Source: Flavobacterium sp. (GTDB lineage: Bacteria; Bacteroidota; Bacteroidia; Flavobacteriales; Flavobacteriaceae). Taken from it: 39,875 nucleotides of DNA. Shown here piece by piece: positions 26,173 to 35,453 of the stretch (within the stretch, counting starts at the first letter, position 1; the number at the start of each line of letters is the position of its first letter). Both the position numbers and the translations under genes were made by a program. The notes under the pieces are model-generated. The model did no database searches and was not told where the DNA came from. It saw nothing but the letters and a program-made list of their open reading frames with translations. The DNA lies in assembly GCA_014377455.1 (NCBI GenBank), contig JACMPO010000245.1, forward strand, positions 1-39,875, read 5' to 3'.

Positions 26173-29100
26173 ATGAAAAATATTTTTATTTTACTATTAT
26201 TTTGTACTAGCTTTTTTGTTTGTGGTCAACAAAATGGTACTATAAATATTGACTGGATTGAAAAAACAGAATTTTCGTTTGGAAATTTTAAATTTAATAT
26301 ACCTCAATATAAATCAGATAGTTATAATTTTAATATCGAAAAGAAAGAATTGCAATTTATACAAAAAATTCCTGTAAATTCTTCTGTTGATGAAAATTCT
26401 ATTCAAGTATCAAACATAATATATGAAACGATTTCTGACTATCAATTAGGGGATTTGTCTAAAAAAAATATTCCTTCTCAATTGAATCTTATTCTTAAAA
26501 ATATTTATTCAAGAGATGAAATTACCGCTGTACTTTCGTTTTCTCCTATTGTAAAAGATGGTTTTGAGTATAAAAAAATTAAGTCATTTTCTTACAAATT
26601 TTCTTTTGATTCAAATTCAAATAAATCAAATTCTGGTTCACAATCAATTCAAACTATTTCAAATTCAGTTCTTTCAACTGGCACATTTTACAGGTTTTTT
26701 GTCGAAAAATCAGGAGTTTATAAAATATCCAAAGGATTCCTTAATGAATTAGGATTTAATCCTGATGGAATAAATCCTACGAAAATTAAAATTTTCGGCA
26801 ATGGAGGCAGAATGGTTCCTTTGTCTAACGGTGTTTTTTATCCGAATGATCTCACGGAAAATGCCATTCAAGTTATTGGTGAGAGCGATGGAAATTTTGG
26901 CGATGATGATTATATTCTTTTTTATGCTGAAGGTATGGATAATTGGAGTCAGGAAAACAATACACACCTTAATTTATATGATACAAAATCTTATTATTAT
27001 ATAGTAGCCGATGCTTCTGATGGAAAACGAATCACAAATTTTCAAGAACCTACAGGAGCAAGTACCTTAAATTTGACAACTTATGATGATTATCAATTTC
27101 ATGAAATCGATTTGACAAATATTGGTCGATTGGGTCGAACGTGGTATGGAGAAGATTTTAGCTTGAATAATGAACAAACTTTCGATTTTAATTTCCCGAA
27201 CATTGATACAAGTTCACAAATGCAATTAAATGTTCATGCAGGAGCAAATTCATTTGTTACAACAAATTTTACAGTCACAGCAAATACTACTAGTGTAGGA
27301 TCTATTTCTATTCCTGGCTTTTTATTAAACGGAGCTCAAGTAGCGTCTGACGGAAATTTACCAACTGCAACTGTTCCAAGTACACCAAGTATTTCTATTA
27401 AATTAAAATATGACAATAACGGTGTTCCCTCATCTAAAGGATATTTAGATTATATTGTTTTAAAAACAAAAAGTAATTTATCTGGTTTTGGGAAACAATA
27501 TCGTTTTCAATATAATAATGCTTCAAGTCAAAGTGGGATTGTAAATTATCAATTTAATAATGCAAATTCAATAAAGCAAGTATGGGATATTACAGATATT
27601 TATAATGTAACAGCTATAGTAAACAGCGGCAATTCAAATTTTTCATTTAAAGATAATCTTGGAGTCTCTAAAAAGTATATTGTAGTTGATGATTCCGATT
27701 TTTATGCACCTCAAAAAGGACAATCGTCATCTGTATCCAATCAAAATATTAAAGGAACAATTTTTAATAATGCACAAGGAAATTTTCAAGATATTGATTA
27801 TTTAATTGTAACTCCACAGTTTTTGAATGCTCAAGCCGAAAACTTGGCTAGTTTTCACCGTACAAATTCTGGTCTAAATGTTAAAGTAGTAAATTTAGAA
27901 AATATATATCAAGAATTTAGTGGGGGCAAGCAAGATATTGGAGCCATCAGAAATTTAGTTAAATACATTTATCAAAATGCTTCTTCACCAAGCCAACGGA
28001 TAAAATATTTAAATTTATTTGGCGATGCATCATTCGATTTTAAAGATAGAATTCCCAATAATACTAACATTGTTCCCATTTTTCATGCTGTAAATAGCAA
28101 TTATAATGGTGAAGCTTCTTTTGCATCAGACGATTATTTTGGATTAATGGACAATAATGAAGGTGATCCTACTTATAATTATGGTATTGATGTTGCAGTG
28201 GGCAGAATGTTAGTTTCATCTGTGCAGCAAGCTGATGAAATGGTTAATAAGGTTGTAGAATATCACGACATTAAATCGTATGGAAGTTGGCGCAATAATT
28301 ATGTTGCAATTTCTGATGATACTGATAAAGATTCCGATATTTCACTTCAAGTGTATCAAAACAATTTGACAGATGTTATTTATGCCAACAAACCATTTTT
28401 GAATTTCAAAAAAATATTGCTTGATTCGTACCAACAAGTAACTTCTGCTGGTGGTGATAGATATCCACAAGCCAAAGAAGATCTTCGAAATGCCTTCGAA
28501 AAAGGAGCATTAGTTTTTAATTATCTCGGTCATGGTGGTGAAGATGGATTGACTCAAGAGCGAATTTGGGATAAGTTTGATGGTGCAAATTTTAATAATC
28601 AATATCGATATCCTTTGTTTATCACAATTACCTGTGATTTTTCGAGATTTGACAATCCGTATAAAAAAACTGCAGGAGAATATACTTATTGGAATCCTAA
28701 AGGTGGCGCAATCGAAATGATTACAACCATAAGAGAAATAGGTCAAGGAAGCGCTGAAATTTTTAATAACGAATTAGCAAAAAAGCTATTTGCTTACGGA
28801 TCAAATACTTATCCTTCGATTGCTGAAGCTCTACGATTAGCAAAAAATTCTAGTAATAACAACTCGGCTACTAAAGTTGTTTTTATTCTTGGCGATCCAG
28901 CTTTAATGTTAGCAATTGCTAAACCTAAAATTGTCTTAACTAAAGTAAATGATGTTTCGGTTTCGCAACCTATAGATGATTTTAAAGCACTCAGTTATAT
29001 AAAATTAACAGGTGAAATTCAAGATGAAAATGGAAATCCATTACCAAGTTATAATGGCGAACTTTCAGTAAATATTTTTGATAAAAATTACACTCGCTCA

Positions 29101-30006
29101 ACATTTGATAATGATGGTTTTAGTCCGCCAATAAGTTTTACAAATCTTGGAGAAACAATTTTTAGAGGAAATGCATCGGTTAATAATGGTTTATTTGAAT
29201 TTGGTTTTGTAGTTCCTAAAGACATAAAAATTCCAGTAGGAAACGGACGAATTAATTTTTATTCTAAAAGAGATCAACTTTTGCTAGATAAATCAGGTTA
29301 TAATCTAGACATAAAAGTTGGCGGATTAAATTTAAATGCAGTTGCAGATGTAACACCACCACGAGTACGATTGTATATGAATGATGAATCGTTTGTAAAT
29401 GGAGGAATAACAAATCAATCACCCTATTTTTTGGCATTTGTAACTGATGAGCATGGTATAAACACTGCCAGTGGAATAGGTCACGATATTGTTGCAATTT
29501 TAGATGGAGATGCTACAAAACCCTATCTTTTAAACGATTATTATGAAACCGTTTTAAACGATTACACCAAAGGGAAAATTAGATTTCCGTTCAGAAATTT
29601 AGCGTTAGGATTGCATACCATAACATTTAAAGTTTGGGACGTTTATAACAATTTTGTTACTTCCGAGATTCAGTTTCTGGTGGTTGGCGATGACGATGTG
29701 ACGCTTACAAATGTTTTAAACTATCCAAATCCATTTGTAAATTATACTCAGTTTTGGTTCACACATAATAAACCATACGAGCCACTTGAAGTGCAAGTCC
29801 AAATAATAACTATTACTGGTAAAGTTGTTAAAACAATCAACCAATTTGTAACTAACGAAGGATTTTTATCGCGCGATGTTTCGTGGGATGGAAAAGACGA
29901 TTTTGGCGATAGTATTGGTAAAGGAGTCTATATTTATAAGCTAACAGTCAAGTCGACCATAACAAACAAGAAGTCAGAAAAAATAGAAAAACTTGTTATA
30001 CTTTAA
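26173..30006 (+). CDS. porU: Type IX secretion system sortase PorU
   Basis: PorU (1277 aa) is the cell-surface C25-family cysteine protease that removes the C-terminal sorting domain of type IX cargo and attaches cargo to the surface. A signal peptide covers residues 1-18. The gingipain-like catalytic domain spans about 540-920 and holds the dyad: His787 in VFNYLGHGGEDG and Cys821 in FITITCDFSRFD. The C-terminus (about 1180-1277) resembles a sorting domain itself (NYPNPFVNYTQFWFTHNKP, GKGVYIYKLTV), as known for PorU. porV follows within 40 bases, and the two products cooperate in the attachment complex. Confidence 0.95.
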   Translation: MKNIFILLLFCTSFFVCGQQNGTINIDWIEKTEFSFGNFKFNIPQYKSDSYNFNIEKKELQFIQKIPVNSSVDENSIQVSNIIYETISDYQLGDLSKKNIPSQLNLILKNIYSRDEITAVLSFSPIVKDGFEYKKIKSFSYKFSFDSNSNKSNSGSQSIQTISNSVLSTGTFYRFFVEKSGVYKISKGFLNELGFNPDGINPTKIKIFGNGGRMVPLSNGVFYPNDLTENAIQVIGESDGNFGDDDYILFYAEGMDNWSQENNTHLNLYDTKSYYYIVADASDGKRITNFQEPTGASTLNLTTYDDYQFHEIDLTNIGRLGRTWYGEDFSLNNEQTFDFNFPNIDTSSQMQLNVHAGANSFVTTNFTVTANTTSVGSISIPGFLLNGAQVASDGNLPTATVPSTPSISIKLKYDNNGVPSSKGYLDYIVLKTKSNLSGFGKQYRFQYNNASSQSGIVNYQFNNANSIKQVWDITDIYNVTAIVNSGNSNFSFKDNLGVSKKYIVVDDSDFYAPQKGQSSSVSNQNIKGTIFNNAQGNFQDIDYLIVTPQFLNAQAENLASFHRTNSGLNVKVVNLENIYQEFSGGKQDIGAIRNLVKYIYQNASSPSQRIKYLNLFGDASFDFKDRIPNNTNIVPIFHAVNSNYNGEASFASDDYFGLMDNNEGDPTYNYGIDVAVGRMLVSSVQQADEMVNKVVEYHDIKSYGSWRNNYVAISDDTDKDSDISLQVYQNNLTDVIYANKPFLNFKKILLDSYQQVTSAGGDRYPQAKEDLRNAFEKGALVFNYLGHGGEDGLTQERIWDKFDGANFNNQYRYPLFITITCDFSRFDNPYKKTAGEYTYWNPKGGAIEMITTIREIGQGSAEIFNNELAKKLFAYGSNTYPSIAEALRLAKNSSNNNSATKVVFILGDPALMLAIAKPKIVLTKVNDVSVSQPIDDFKALSYIKLTGEIQDENGNPLPSYNGELSVNIFDKNYTRSTFDNDGFSPPISFTNLGETIFRGNASVNNGLFEFGFVVPKDIKIPVGNGRINFYSKRDQLLLDKSGYNLDIKVGGLNLNAVADVTPPRVRLYMNDESFVNGGITNQSPYFLAFVTDEHGINTASGIGHDIVAILDGDATKPYLLNDYYETVLNDYTKGKIRFPFRNLALGLHTITFKVWDVYNNFVTSEIQFLVVGDDDVTLTNVLNYPNPFVNYTQFWFTHNKPYEPLEVQVQIITITGKVVKTINQFVTNEGFLSRDVSWDGKDDFGDSIGKGVYIYKLTVKSTITNKKSEKIEKLVIL

Positions 30007-30022
30007 TAAAATACTATATTTG
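29993..30022 (+). promoter_or_regulatory. Candidate internal promoter for porV
   Basis: TTG at 29993-29995 (in the end of porU), a 19-base spacer and TATATTTG at 30015-30022 together match the Bacteroidota promoter consensus exactly in both boxes. It lies 22 bases before the porV ATG, so porV could be made at higher level than the large porU. Confidence 0.6.
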
Positions 30023-30044
30023 TTTAATTATTTGAAAATTGAAA

Positions 30045-31214
30045 ATGAAAAAAATTGCATTAATTATTGTGCTTATTTTAACCGCACAATTCATAAAAGC
30101 CCAAGAAAGAGTTATTACAACGGGAGTTCCATTTTTACTAGTTGCCGCCGATGCTCGTTCGGCTGGTATGGCTGATCAAGGTGTTGCAACTTCTACAGAT
30201 GCATTTTCACAACAATGGAATCCAGCCAAATATGCTTTTGCCAAAAGTAAACAAGGTTTTGCTACCAGTTATACGCCATATTTAACGCAACTTGTAAACG
30301 ATATTTCTCTAGGTCAAGTTAATTATTATAACAGAATTAACGAACGAAGTGCTTTTGGGGCAAGTTTGCGCTATTTTGGACTTGGGGAAATTGAATTGCG
30401 TCAAAATTTTGATGATCCTGCTAATATAGTTAAACCAAATGAATTGGCTCTTGATGGTTCGTACTCTTTAAAGTTAAATGATCATTTTGCAATGGCAGTT
30501 GCAGGACGTTATATTCGTTCTAACTTGAAAATTGCCGATGCCAATACTGATTCTAAGCCTGCTTCGACTTTTGCTGTTGACGTAGCTGGATATTATCAAT
30601 CAGAAGAAGTAGCTTTTAATACTTTCAATGGTCGTTATCGTTTTGGATTCAACTTTCAAAACTTAGGTCCTAAAATTAATTATGATAATACAAAATTAGA
30701 CGCAAATTCAAATTTCCTGCCAGCAAATTTAAAACTTGGAGGTGGATTTGATTTTATACTTGATGAGTATAATAAAGTAGCGGTAAGTGTTGAGTTTGCT
30801 AAGTTATTAGTTCCTACCCCTCAAAACCCGGATTTAAATGGCGATGGGACTGTGACAGATTCAGAAAGAACAGAAAATAATAATAATTATAAAAACATAA
30901 GTTGGACCTCTGGAATTTTCAAATCGTTTAACGATGCTCCAGGAGGATTAAGTGAAGAGTTGAAAGAAGTAACCTATTCTGTAGGTTCTGAATATACTTA
31001 CCAAGATTCCTTTTCAATGCGATTAGGATATTTTCATGAGAGTCCAATGAAAGGTGCACGAAAATTCTTTTCACTTGGAGCAGGATTTAAATATAATGTG
31101 GTTCGAGTAGATGTATCTTATTTATTTAATGCCTCTCAAATAAAAAGTCCTTTGGAAAATACACTTCGTTTCTCACTTACATTTAATTTTGGTGATAAAT
31201 ATGATGATTTGTAA
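30045..31214 (+). CDS. porV: Type IX secretion outer-membrane shuttle protein PorV
   Basis: PorV (389 aa; also called LptO) is a FadL-like outer-membrane beta-barrel that binds cargo leaving the SprA translocon and hands it to PorU. The signal peptide is MKKIALIIVLILTAQFIKA. The mature start ERVITTGVPFLLVAADARSA and the block GMADQGVATSTDAFSQQWNP are characteristic. ATG 30045 is chosen over an in-frame TTG at 30039. The C-terminus ends in an amphipathic strand LRFSLTFNF near the end, typical of barrels. A terminator follows. Confidence 0.94.
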   Translation: MKKIALIIVLILTAQFIKAQERVITTGVPFLLVAADARSAGMADQGVATSTDAFSQQWNPAKYAFAKSKQGFATSYTPYLTQLVNDISLGQVNYYNRINERSAFGASLRYFGLGEIELRQNFDDPANIVKPNELALDGSYSLKLNDHFAMAVAGRYIRSNLKIADANTDSKPASTFAVDVAGYYQSEEVAFNTFNGRYRFGFNFQNLGPKINYDNTKLDANSNFLPANLKLGGGFDFILDEYNKVAVSVEFAKLLVPTPQNPDLNGDGTVTDSERTENNNNYKNISWTSGIFKSFNDAPGGLSEELKEVTYSVGSEYTYQDSFSMRLGYFHESPMKGARKFFSLGAGFKYNVVRVDVSYLFNASQIKSPLENTLRFSLTFNFGDKYDDL

Positions 31215-31235
31215 TACCAAACTAACACAATATAC

Positions 31236-31270
31236 AATCCAAATTTCCTAAAGAGATTTGGATTTTTTTT
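31236..31270 (+). terminator. Terminator after porV
   Basis: AATCCAAAT (31236-31244) pairs with ATTTGGATT (31256-31264) around an 11-base loop, followed by TTTTTT. It is 22 bases after the porV stop and ends the porU-porV unit. Its right arm overlaps the possible -33 box of the cdd promoter. Confidence 0.85.
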
Positions 31271-31290
31271 CCTTAAAAAAATAACTTTTG
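31257..31290 (+). promoter_or_regulatory. Candidate cdd promoter overlapping the terminator
   Basis: TTTG at 31257-31260, 21 bases, then TAACTTTTG at 31282-31290 (one base longer than TAnnTTTG). The cdd ATG is only five bases after the -7 box, so the transcript would be leaderless or nearly so. Confidence 0.4.
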
Positions 31291-31295
31291 CATTT

Positions 31296-31778
31296 ATGAA
31301 AGAAATAAAAATCACTACCAGTTTTGAGGGTTTCTCGGATAGAAATGAATTATCAGAAGATATTCAAGCGTTAATGAATCAGGCAATTGAAGTCAGAAAA
31401 AATGCTTACGCACCTTATTCAAAATTTAAAGTAGGTGCAGCAATTTTGCTAGATAATGGTAAAGTAGTATTGGGTTCAAACCAAGAAAATGCTGCTTATC
31501 CGTCAGGACTTTGTGCTGAAAGAGTTGCTATTTTTCAAGCTGGAGCTCTGTATCCTGATGCGAAAATTTTGAAAATTGTCGTTTCTGCAGCATCCGAAAC
31601 TACACAAACAAATGCTCCAATTCCACCTTGTGGTAGTTGCAGACAATCGCTATCTGAATATGAAAACAGACAGCAAACTCCAATTGAAATTTATTTTATG
31701 GGAGAAGTAGGAGAAGTTTACAAATCAAATTCTATAGAAAATCTATTACCGTTTTCCTTTAGTAATAAAAATTTGTAA
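31296..31778 (+). CDS. cdd: Cytidine deaminase
   Basis: Cdd (160 aa) deaminates cytidine and deoxycytidine to uridine forms in pyrimidine salvage. Substrate and zinc motifs are complete: PYSKFKVGAAILLDNG (residues 40-55), GLCAERVAIF (C73 as ligand, E75 as proton shuttle) and PIPPCGSCRQSLSEY (C112 and C115). This is the small tetrameric type, with a slightly long N-terminal segment. It stands alone, between the porV terminator and a 160-base AT-rich gap. Confidence 0.95.
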   Translation: MKEIKITTSFEGFSDRNELSEDIQALMNQAIEVRKNAYAPYSKFKVGAAILLDNGKVVLGSNQENAAYPSGLCAERVAIFQAGALYPDAKILKIVVSAASETTQTNAPIPPCGSCRQSLSEYENRQQTPIEIYFMGEVGEVYKSNSIENLLPFSFSNKNL

Positions 31779-31938
31779 AATTTAATTTTTCAATATAGTA
31801 AGTAGTTTCTTTATCAAAATTTAATCAATACTAAGTTTTATTTGAATAATAAGATATTGCTCAACATTAGAAATACTTCCTTAATTAGTAAAATAAAAAT
31901 CTAAAATTTAAGTACCTTCGTTATATTAAAAAATTACA

Positions 31939-33069
31939 ATGAAAATAGCAATTGTGTGTTATCCAACCTTCGGAGGAAGTGGTGTTGTAGCAACCGAGTT
32001 GGGTTTAGAACTAGCACAACGTGGACATGAAATTCACTTTATAACCTATAAACAACCTGTACGATTGGCATTGATGAATTCAAATGTTCATTATCATGAA
32101 GTCAATGTCCCAGAGTATCCTTTATTTCATTATCAGCCATACGAGTTAGCACTTTCTAGCAAACTTGTTGATACTGTAAAACTACATAAAATAGAATTAT
32201 TACACGTTCATTATGCCATTCCACATGCTTACGCAGGATATATGGCAAAACAAATGTTGAAAGATGAAGGGATAAAAATTCCTATGGTGACAACGCTCCA
32301 TGGAACAGATATTACCTTAGTGGGAAATCATCCATTTTACAAAACTGCAGTTAGTTTTAGTATTAATAAGTCAGATATTGTAACCTCGGTTTCACAGAGT
32401 TTAAAAGAAGCAACCTATGAGCTTTTCAACATAAAAAAAGATATTCATGTAATTCCCAATTTTATTGAACTTGGCAAAACCCGAAATGAATCGGAGATAA
32501 AATGCGAACGTTCCATAATGGCAAAACAAGACGAATATATTATTACGCATATTAGCAATTTTAGAAAAGTAAAACGAATTCCTGATATTATAAAAATTTT
32601 TTACAAAATTCAACAATCAATTCCAGCTAAATTAATGATGGTAGGCGATGGTCCAGAACGTGAAAAAGCTGAACGATTGTGTGAAGAATTAGGAATTCAA
32701 GAAAAAGTTATCTTTTTTGGCAACAGCAACGAAATTGATAAAATTTTATCTTATTCCGATTTATTTTTGCTACCATCAGAAACCGAAAGTTTTGGTTTGG
32801 CAGCATTAGAAGCAATGGCTTGGGGAGTTCCTGTGATTTCTACAAATACTGGTGGCTTGCCAGAAGTAAATTTTGATGGAGTTTCTGGATATTTAAGCGA
32901 TGTAGGAAACGTAGATGAGATGGCAAATAACGCTTTAAAAATTCTTGAAAATCCAGAAACGCTTGCAACTTTTAAAGAAAAGGCACTTTCGGTTGCAACA
33001 CAATTTGATATTTCTAATATTTTACCATTATATGAAGCGCTGTATCAAAAAGCGATAAATAATATATAA
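31939..33069 (+). CDS. bshA: N-acetyl-alpha-D-glucosaminyl L-malate synthase BshA
   Basis: BshA (376 aa) is a GT4 glycosyltransferase that joins UDP-GlcNAc and L-malate in the first step of bacillithiol synthesis. The N-terminal block MKIAIVCYPTFGGSGVVATE with LGLELAQRGHEIHFITYKQP is specific for BshA. Further blocks are HVHYAIPHAYAGYMAKQML, MVTTLHGTDITLVGNHP, VGDGPEREKAE and the donor-site EX7E motif in PSETESFGLAALEAMAWGVP. It is followed after 7 bases by a small lipoprotein gene. Confidence 0.94.
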   Translation: MKIAIVCYPTFGGSGVVATELGLELAQRGHEIHFITYKQPVRLALMNSNVHYHEVNVPEYPLFHYQPYELALSSKLVDTVKLHKIELLHVHYAIPHAYAGYMAKQMLKDEGIKIPMVTTLHGTDITLVGNHPFYKTAVSFSINKSDIVTSVSQSLKEATYELFNIKKDIHVIPNFIELGKTRNESEIKCERSIMAKQDEYIITHISNFRKVKRIPDIIKIFYKIQQSIPAKLMMVGDGPEREKAERLCEELGIQEKVIFFGNSNEIDKILSYSDLFLLPSETESFGLAALEAMAWGVPVISTNTGGLPEVNFDGVSGYLSDVGNVDEMANNALKILENPETLATFKEKALSVATQFDISNILPLYEALYQKAINNI

Positions 33070-33076
33070 TTTAAAA

Positions 33077-33496
33077 ATGAAAAAAATTAGTCTTTTACTT
33101 TTAATAATAGCATTTTCGTCGTGTAGTTCACTCAAAAAGCCAATGGTTTCTGAGCCTTTATACGATGTATTATTTGGTGACGAATTTGGTGGCGGATCGT
33201 TTCAATTTTATGAAATTATTTCAGAAGAAAACGAATTTAAAATGCTGTTGGGCGATGCAATGATCAAACCTTATGTCACTAAAGATGATATTAAAAATTC
33301 TAATTTTATATTAGTTAATCTGGGCGAAAAACCTTCTGATGGTTATAAAATTAAGGTTCAAAAAATAGAAGAATTGTCAGATAAAATTTTGATTACTATT
33401 AAAGAAGTTGTTCCTGAAAACAAAGTTAATATGGTAAAAACCAAACCATGTTTTGTTATAAAAATCAAATCTAAAAAACCAATTGAAATAAAATAA
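33077..33496 (+). CDS. PrcB-like small lipoprotein
   Basis: This 139 aa product has a lipoprotein signal peptide (MKKISLLLLIIAFSSCSSLK; lipid Cys16). The C-terminal half (about residues 72-135: FILVNLGEKPSDGYKIKVQK, then ITIKEVVPENKV) resembles the PrcB C-terminal domain, named after a subunit of a Treponema surface protease complex. The assignment is by motif memory. It is seven bases after bshA, so probably co-transcribed, but a functional link to bacillithiol is not evident. Confidence 0.7.
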   Translation: MKKISLLLLIIAFSSCSSLKKPMVSEPLYDVLFGDEFGGGSFQFYEIISEENEFKMLLGDAMIKPYVTKDDIKNSNFILVNLGEKPSDGYKIKVQKIEELSDKILITIKEVVPENKVNMVKTKPCFVIKIKSKKPIEIK

Positions 33497-33497
33497 T

Positions 33498-34082
33498 TTA
33501 ACCGTGAATGGTTTCTTGTTTTCCGTAATTTGTAATTAAAATTCCTTCATACTCAATCCATTCCTTCCAACGCGAATCCACTGTAACTTTATCTTTTCCG
33601 TATTTTCGAGCAAGGGTTAAAAATGTAGTGTAATGCCCAGCTTCACTTATCATTAAATCGCGATAAAAAGTAGCTAATTTTTCATCTGTAATATTTTCTG
33701 AAAGTGTTTTGAAACGTTCACAACTGCGTGCCTCTATCATTGCAGAAAATAATAATCGGTCTATTAAAGCATCGTTACGACTGCCATCTTTTTTCAGAAA
33801 TTTAAACAACTCGTTTACGTAGTTATCTTTTCGTTCACGACCAAGTGTTAATCCACGTTCCTTAATAATATTATGAACCATTTGGAAATGTTCGACTTCC
33901 TCTCGAGCTATTTCAAGTAATTCGGTAACTAAATCTTCAAGTTCAGAATTATAAGTAATCATTGTTATTGCATTAGTAGCCGCTTTTTGTTCGCACCAAG
34001 CATGATCGGTTAGAATTTCTTCAATATTTGACTCTACTATGGTTACCCAACGCGGATCGGTTGCTAATTTTAGTCCTAACAT
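33498..34082 (-). CDS. miaE: tRNA-(ms2io6A)-hydroxylase MiaE
   Basis: MiaE (194 aa) is a diiron monooxygenase that hydroxylates the isopentenyl group of ms2i6A37 in tRNA. Putative iron ligands can be placed in a four-helix bundle: E31 (HAWCEQKA), E62 and H65 (REEVEHFQ), E117 (MIEARSCERF), and E147 with H150 (SEAGHYTTF). Length fits the short bacterial family. Its stop faces the end of the PrcB-like gene with a one-base gap, and it is divergent from the glycosyltransferase gene across 60 bases. Confidence 0.93.
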   Translation of the reverse strand: MLGLKLATDPRWVTIVESNIEEILTDHAWCEQKAATNAITMITYNSELEDLVTELLEIAREEVEHFQMVHNIIKERGLTLGRERKDNYVNELFKFLKKDGSRNDALIDRLLFSAMIEARSCERFKTLSENITDEKLATFYRDLMISEAGHYTTFLTLARKYGKDKVTVDSRWKEWIEYEGILITNYGKQETIHG

Positions 34083-34142
34083 TTTACTACAATTTTAATT
34101 TGATGTAAAAATAAATCTTTTCTTTGTAAAGTATTTAAAATT

Positions 34143-35378
34143 ATGCAAAATTCTAAAATTTTATTAGTCATTGGTTTTGTTTTTCCAGAGCCAAAATCGT
34201 CTGCAGCTGGAAATAGAATGATGCAACTTCTAGATTTATTTTTGTCAGCTGGATATACTATAACTTTTGCCAGTACGGCTCAAAATCTCGAATTCTCAGA
34301 AGATTTGATTTCGCTTGGAATTTCAACTCAAATTATTGAACTAAATTCTGAAACTTTTAATCATTTTATTATAAACCTAAACCCCAATATTGTTTTATTT
34401 GATCGGTTTATGGTTGAAGAACAATTTGGTTGGCGTATATCTGAAAATTGTCCAAAAGCATTAAGAATTTTGGATACTGAAGATTTACATTCTTTAAGAT
34501 TGTCAAGACAAAAAGCGGTAATTGAAAATCGTGATTTTGTTTTAGATGATTTGTTCAAATCTGATTATGCAAAAAGAGAAATCGCAAGTATTTATCGTTG
34601 TGACGTATCTCTTTTTGTATCTGAATTTGAAATTGATACACTGAAAAGTATTTTTCAAGTTCCAGAAAATTTATTGTATTATTTGCCAATTTTTGCCTCT
34701 AAAATTGAAGATGAAATACCAAGTTTCGAGCATCGGAGCGATTTTATATTTATTGGAAATTTTCTTCACGAGCCAAATTGGGATTGTGTTCTTTATTTAT
34801 CGGAAACTATTTTTCCTAAAATTCGAGAAGTTTTACCTCAGGCTAAGATGCTAGTTTATGGAGCATATTGTTCACAGAAAGTACTACAACTTCATAAACC
34901 AAAAAATAATTTTTACATTATGCAAAGAGCAGAAAATGCTTTTGAAGTTGTAAAAAAGGCTAGAGTTGTACTCGTGCCATTACGATTTGGAGCAGGCATC
35001 AAAGGCAAACTTTTAGAAGCTATGCAATGTGGCACGCCAAGTGTAACCACTGTAATAGGAGCAGAGTCAATGCAGGCAAATTTGTCATGGAATGGTTTTG
35101 TGGAAAATAATGTGGAGCAATTTGTAGCAAAAGCAACAAAATTATATCAAGACGAGACAGTTTGGAACAAAATGCAAGGAAACGGATTTGAAATTTTGAA
35201 AAAACTTTATTCTAAAGTACTTTTTCAAGAAAAATTTATTGCCAAAATCGATAGTATGAAAGTTAATATAACAATGAATCGGAAAAAAAATTATGTTGGA
35301 ATTTTACTTCAGTCGCAACAATTAGCAAGTACAAAATACATGTCAAAATGGATAGAAGCAAAAAATAGAAATAAATAA
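34143..35378 (+). CDS. Glycosyltransferase, group 1 type, unknown acceptor
   Basis: This 411 aa protein has a GT-B-like organisation. The N-terminal half begins ILLVIGFVFPEPKSSAAGNR, typical of donor/acceptor domains with a Gly/Ala loop. The second half carries SDFIFIGNFLHEPNWDCVLY and the donor-site block RFGAGIKGKLLEAMQCGTPS near residues 280-300. No signal peptide or membrane segment is seen, so it is cytoplasmic or peripheral. No other polysaccharide genes are adjacent, and I cannot name the substrate. Confidence 0.78.
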   Translation: MQNSKILLVIGFVFPEPKSSAAGNRMMQLLDLFLSAGYTITFASTAQNLEFSEDLISLGISTQIIELNSETFNHFIINLNPNIVLFDRFMVEEQFGWRISENCPKALRILDTEDLHSLRLSRQKAVIENRDFVLDDLFKSDYAKREIASIYRCDVSLFVSEFEIDTLKSIFQVPENLLYYLPIFASKIEDEIPSFEHRSDFIFIGNFLHEPNWDCVLYLSETIFPKIREVLPQAKMLVYGAYCSQKVLQLHKPKNNFYIMQRAENAFEVVKKARVVLVPLRFGAGIKGKLLEAMQCGTPSVTTVIGAESMQANLSWNGFVENNVEQFVAKATKLYQDETVWNKMQGNGFEILKKLYSKVLFQEKFIAKIDSMKVNITMNRKKNYVGILLQSQQLASTKYMSKWIEAKNRNK

Positions 35379-35453
35379 ATTTTAATATTTATCTAAATTT
35401 ACATTATATAGCGAATATTTAAATTTCAAATTCAATTTGTGAAGCATTAGTTT

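Noticed and set aside
31779..31938. Small RNA or hidden gene between cdd and bshA
   Set aside because: The 160 bases are AT-rich with stops in all frames I read, no stable hairpin and only a poor promoter match (TACCTTCG).
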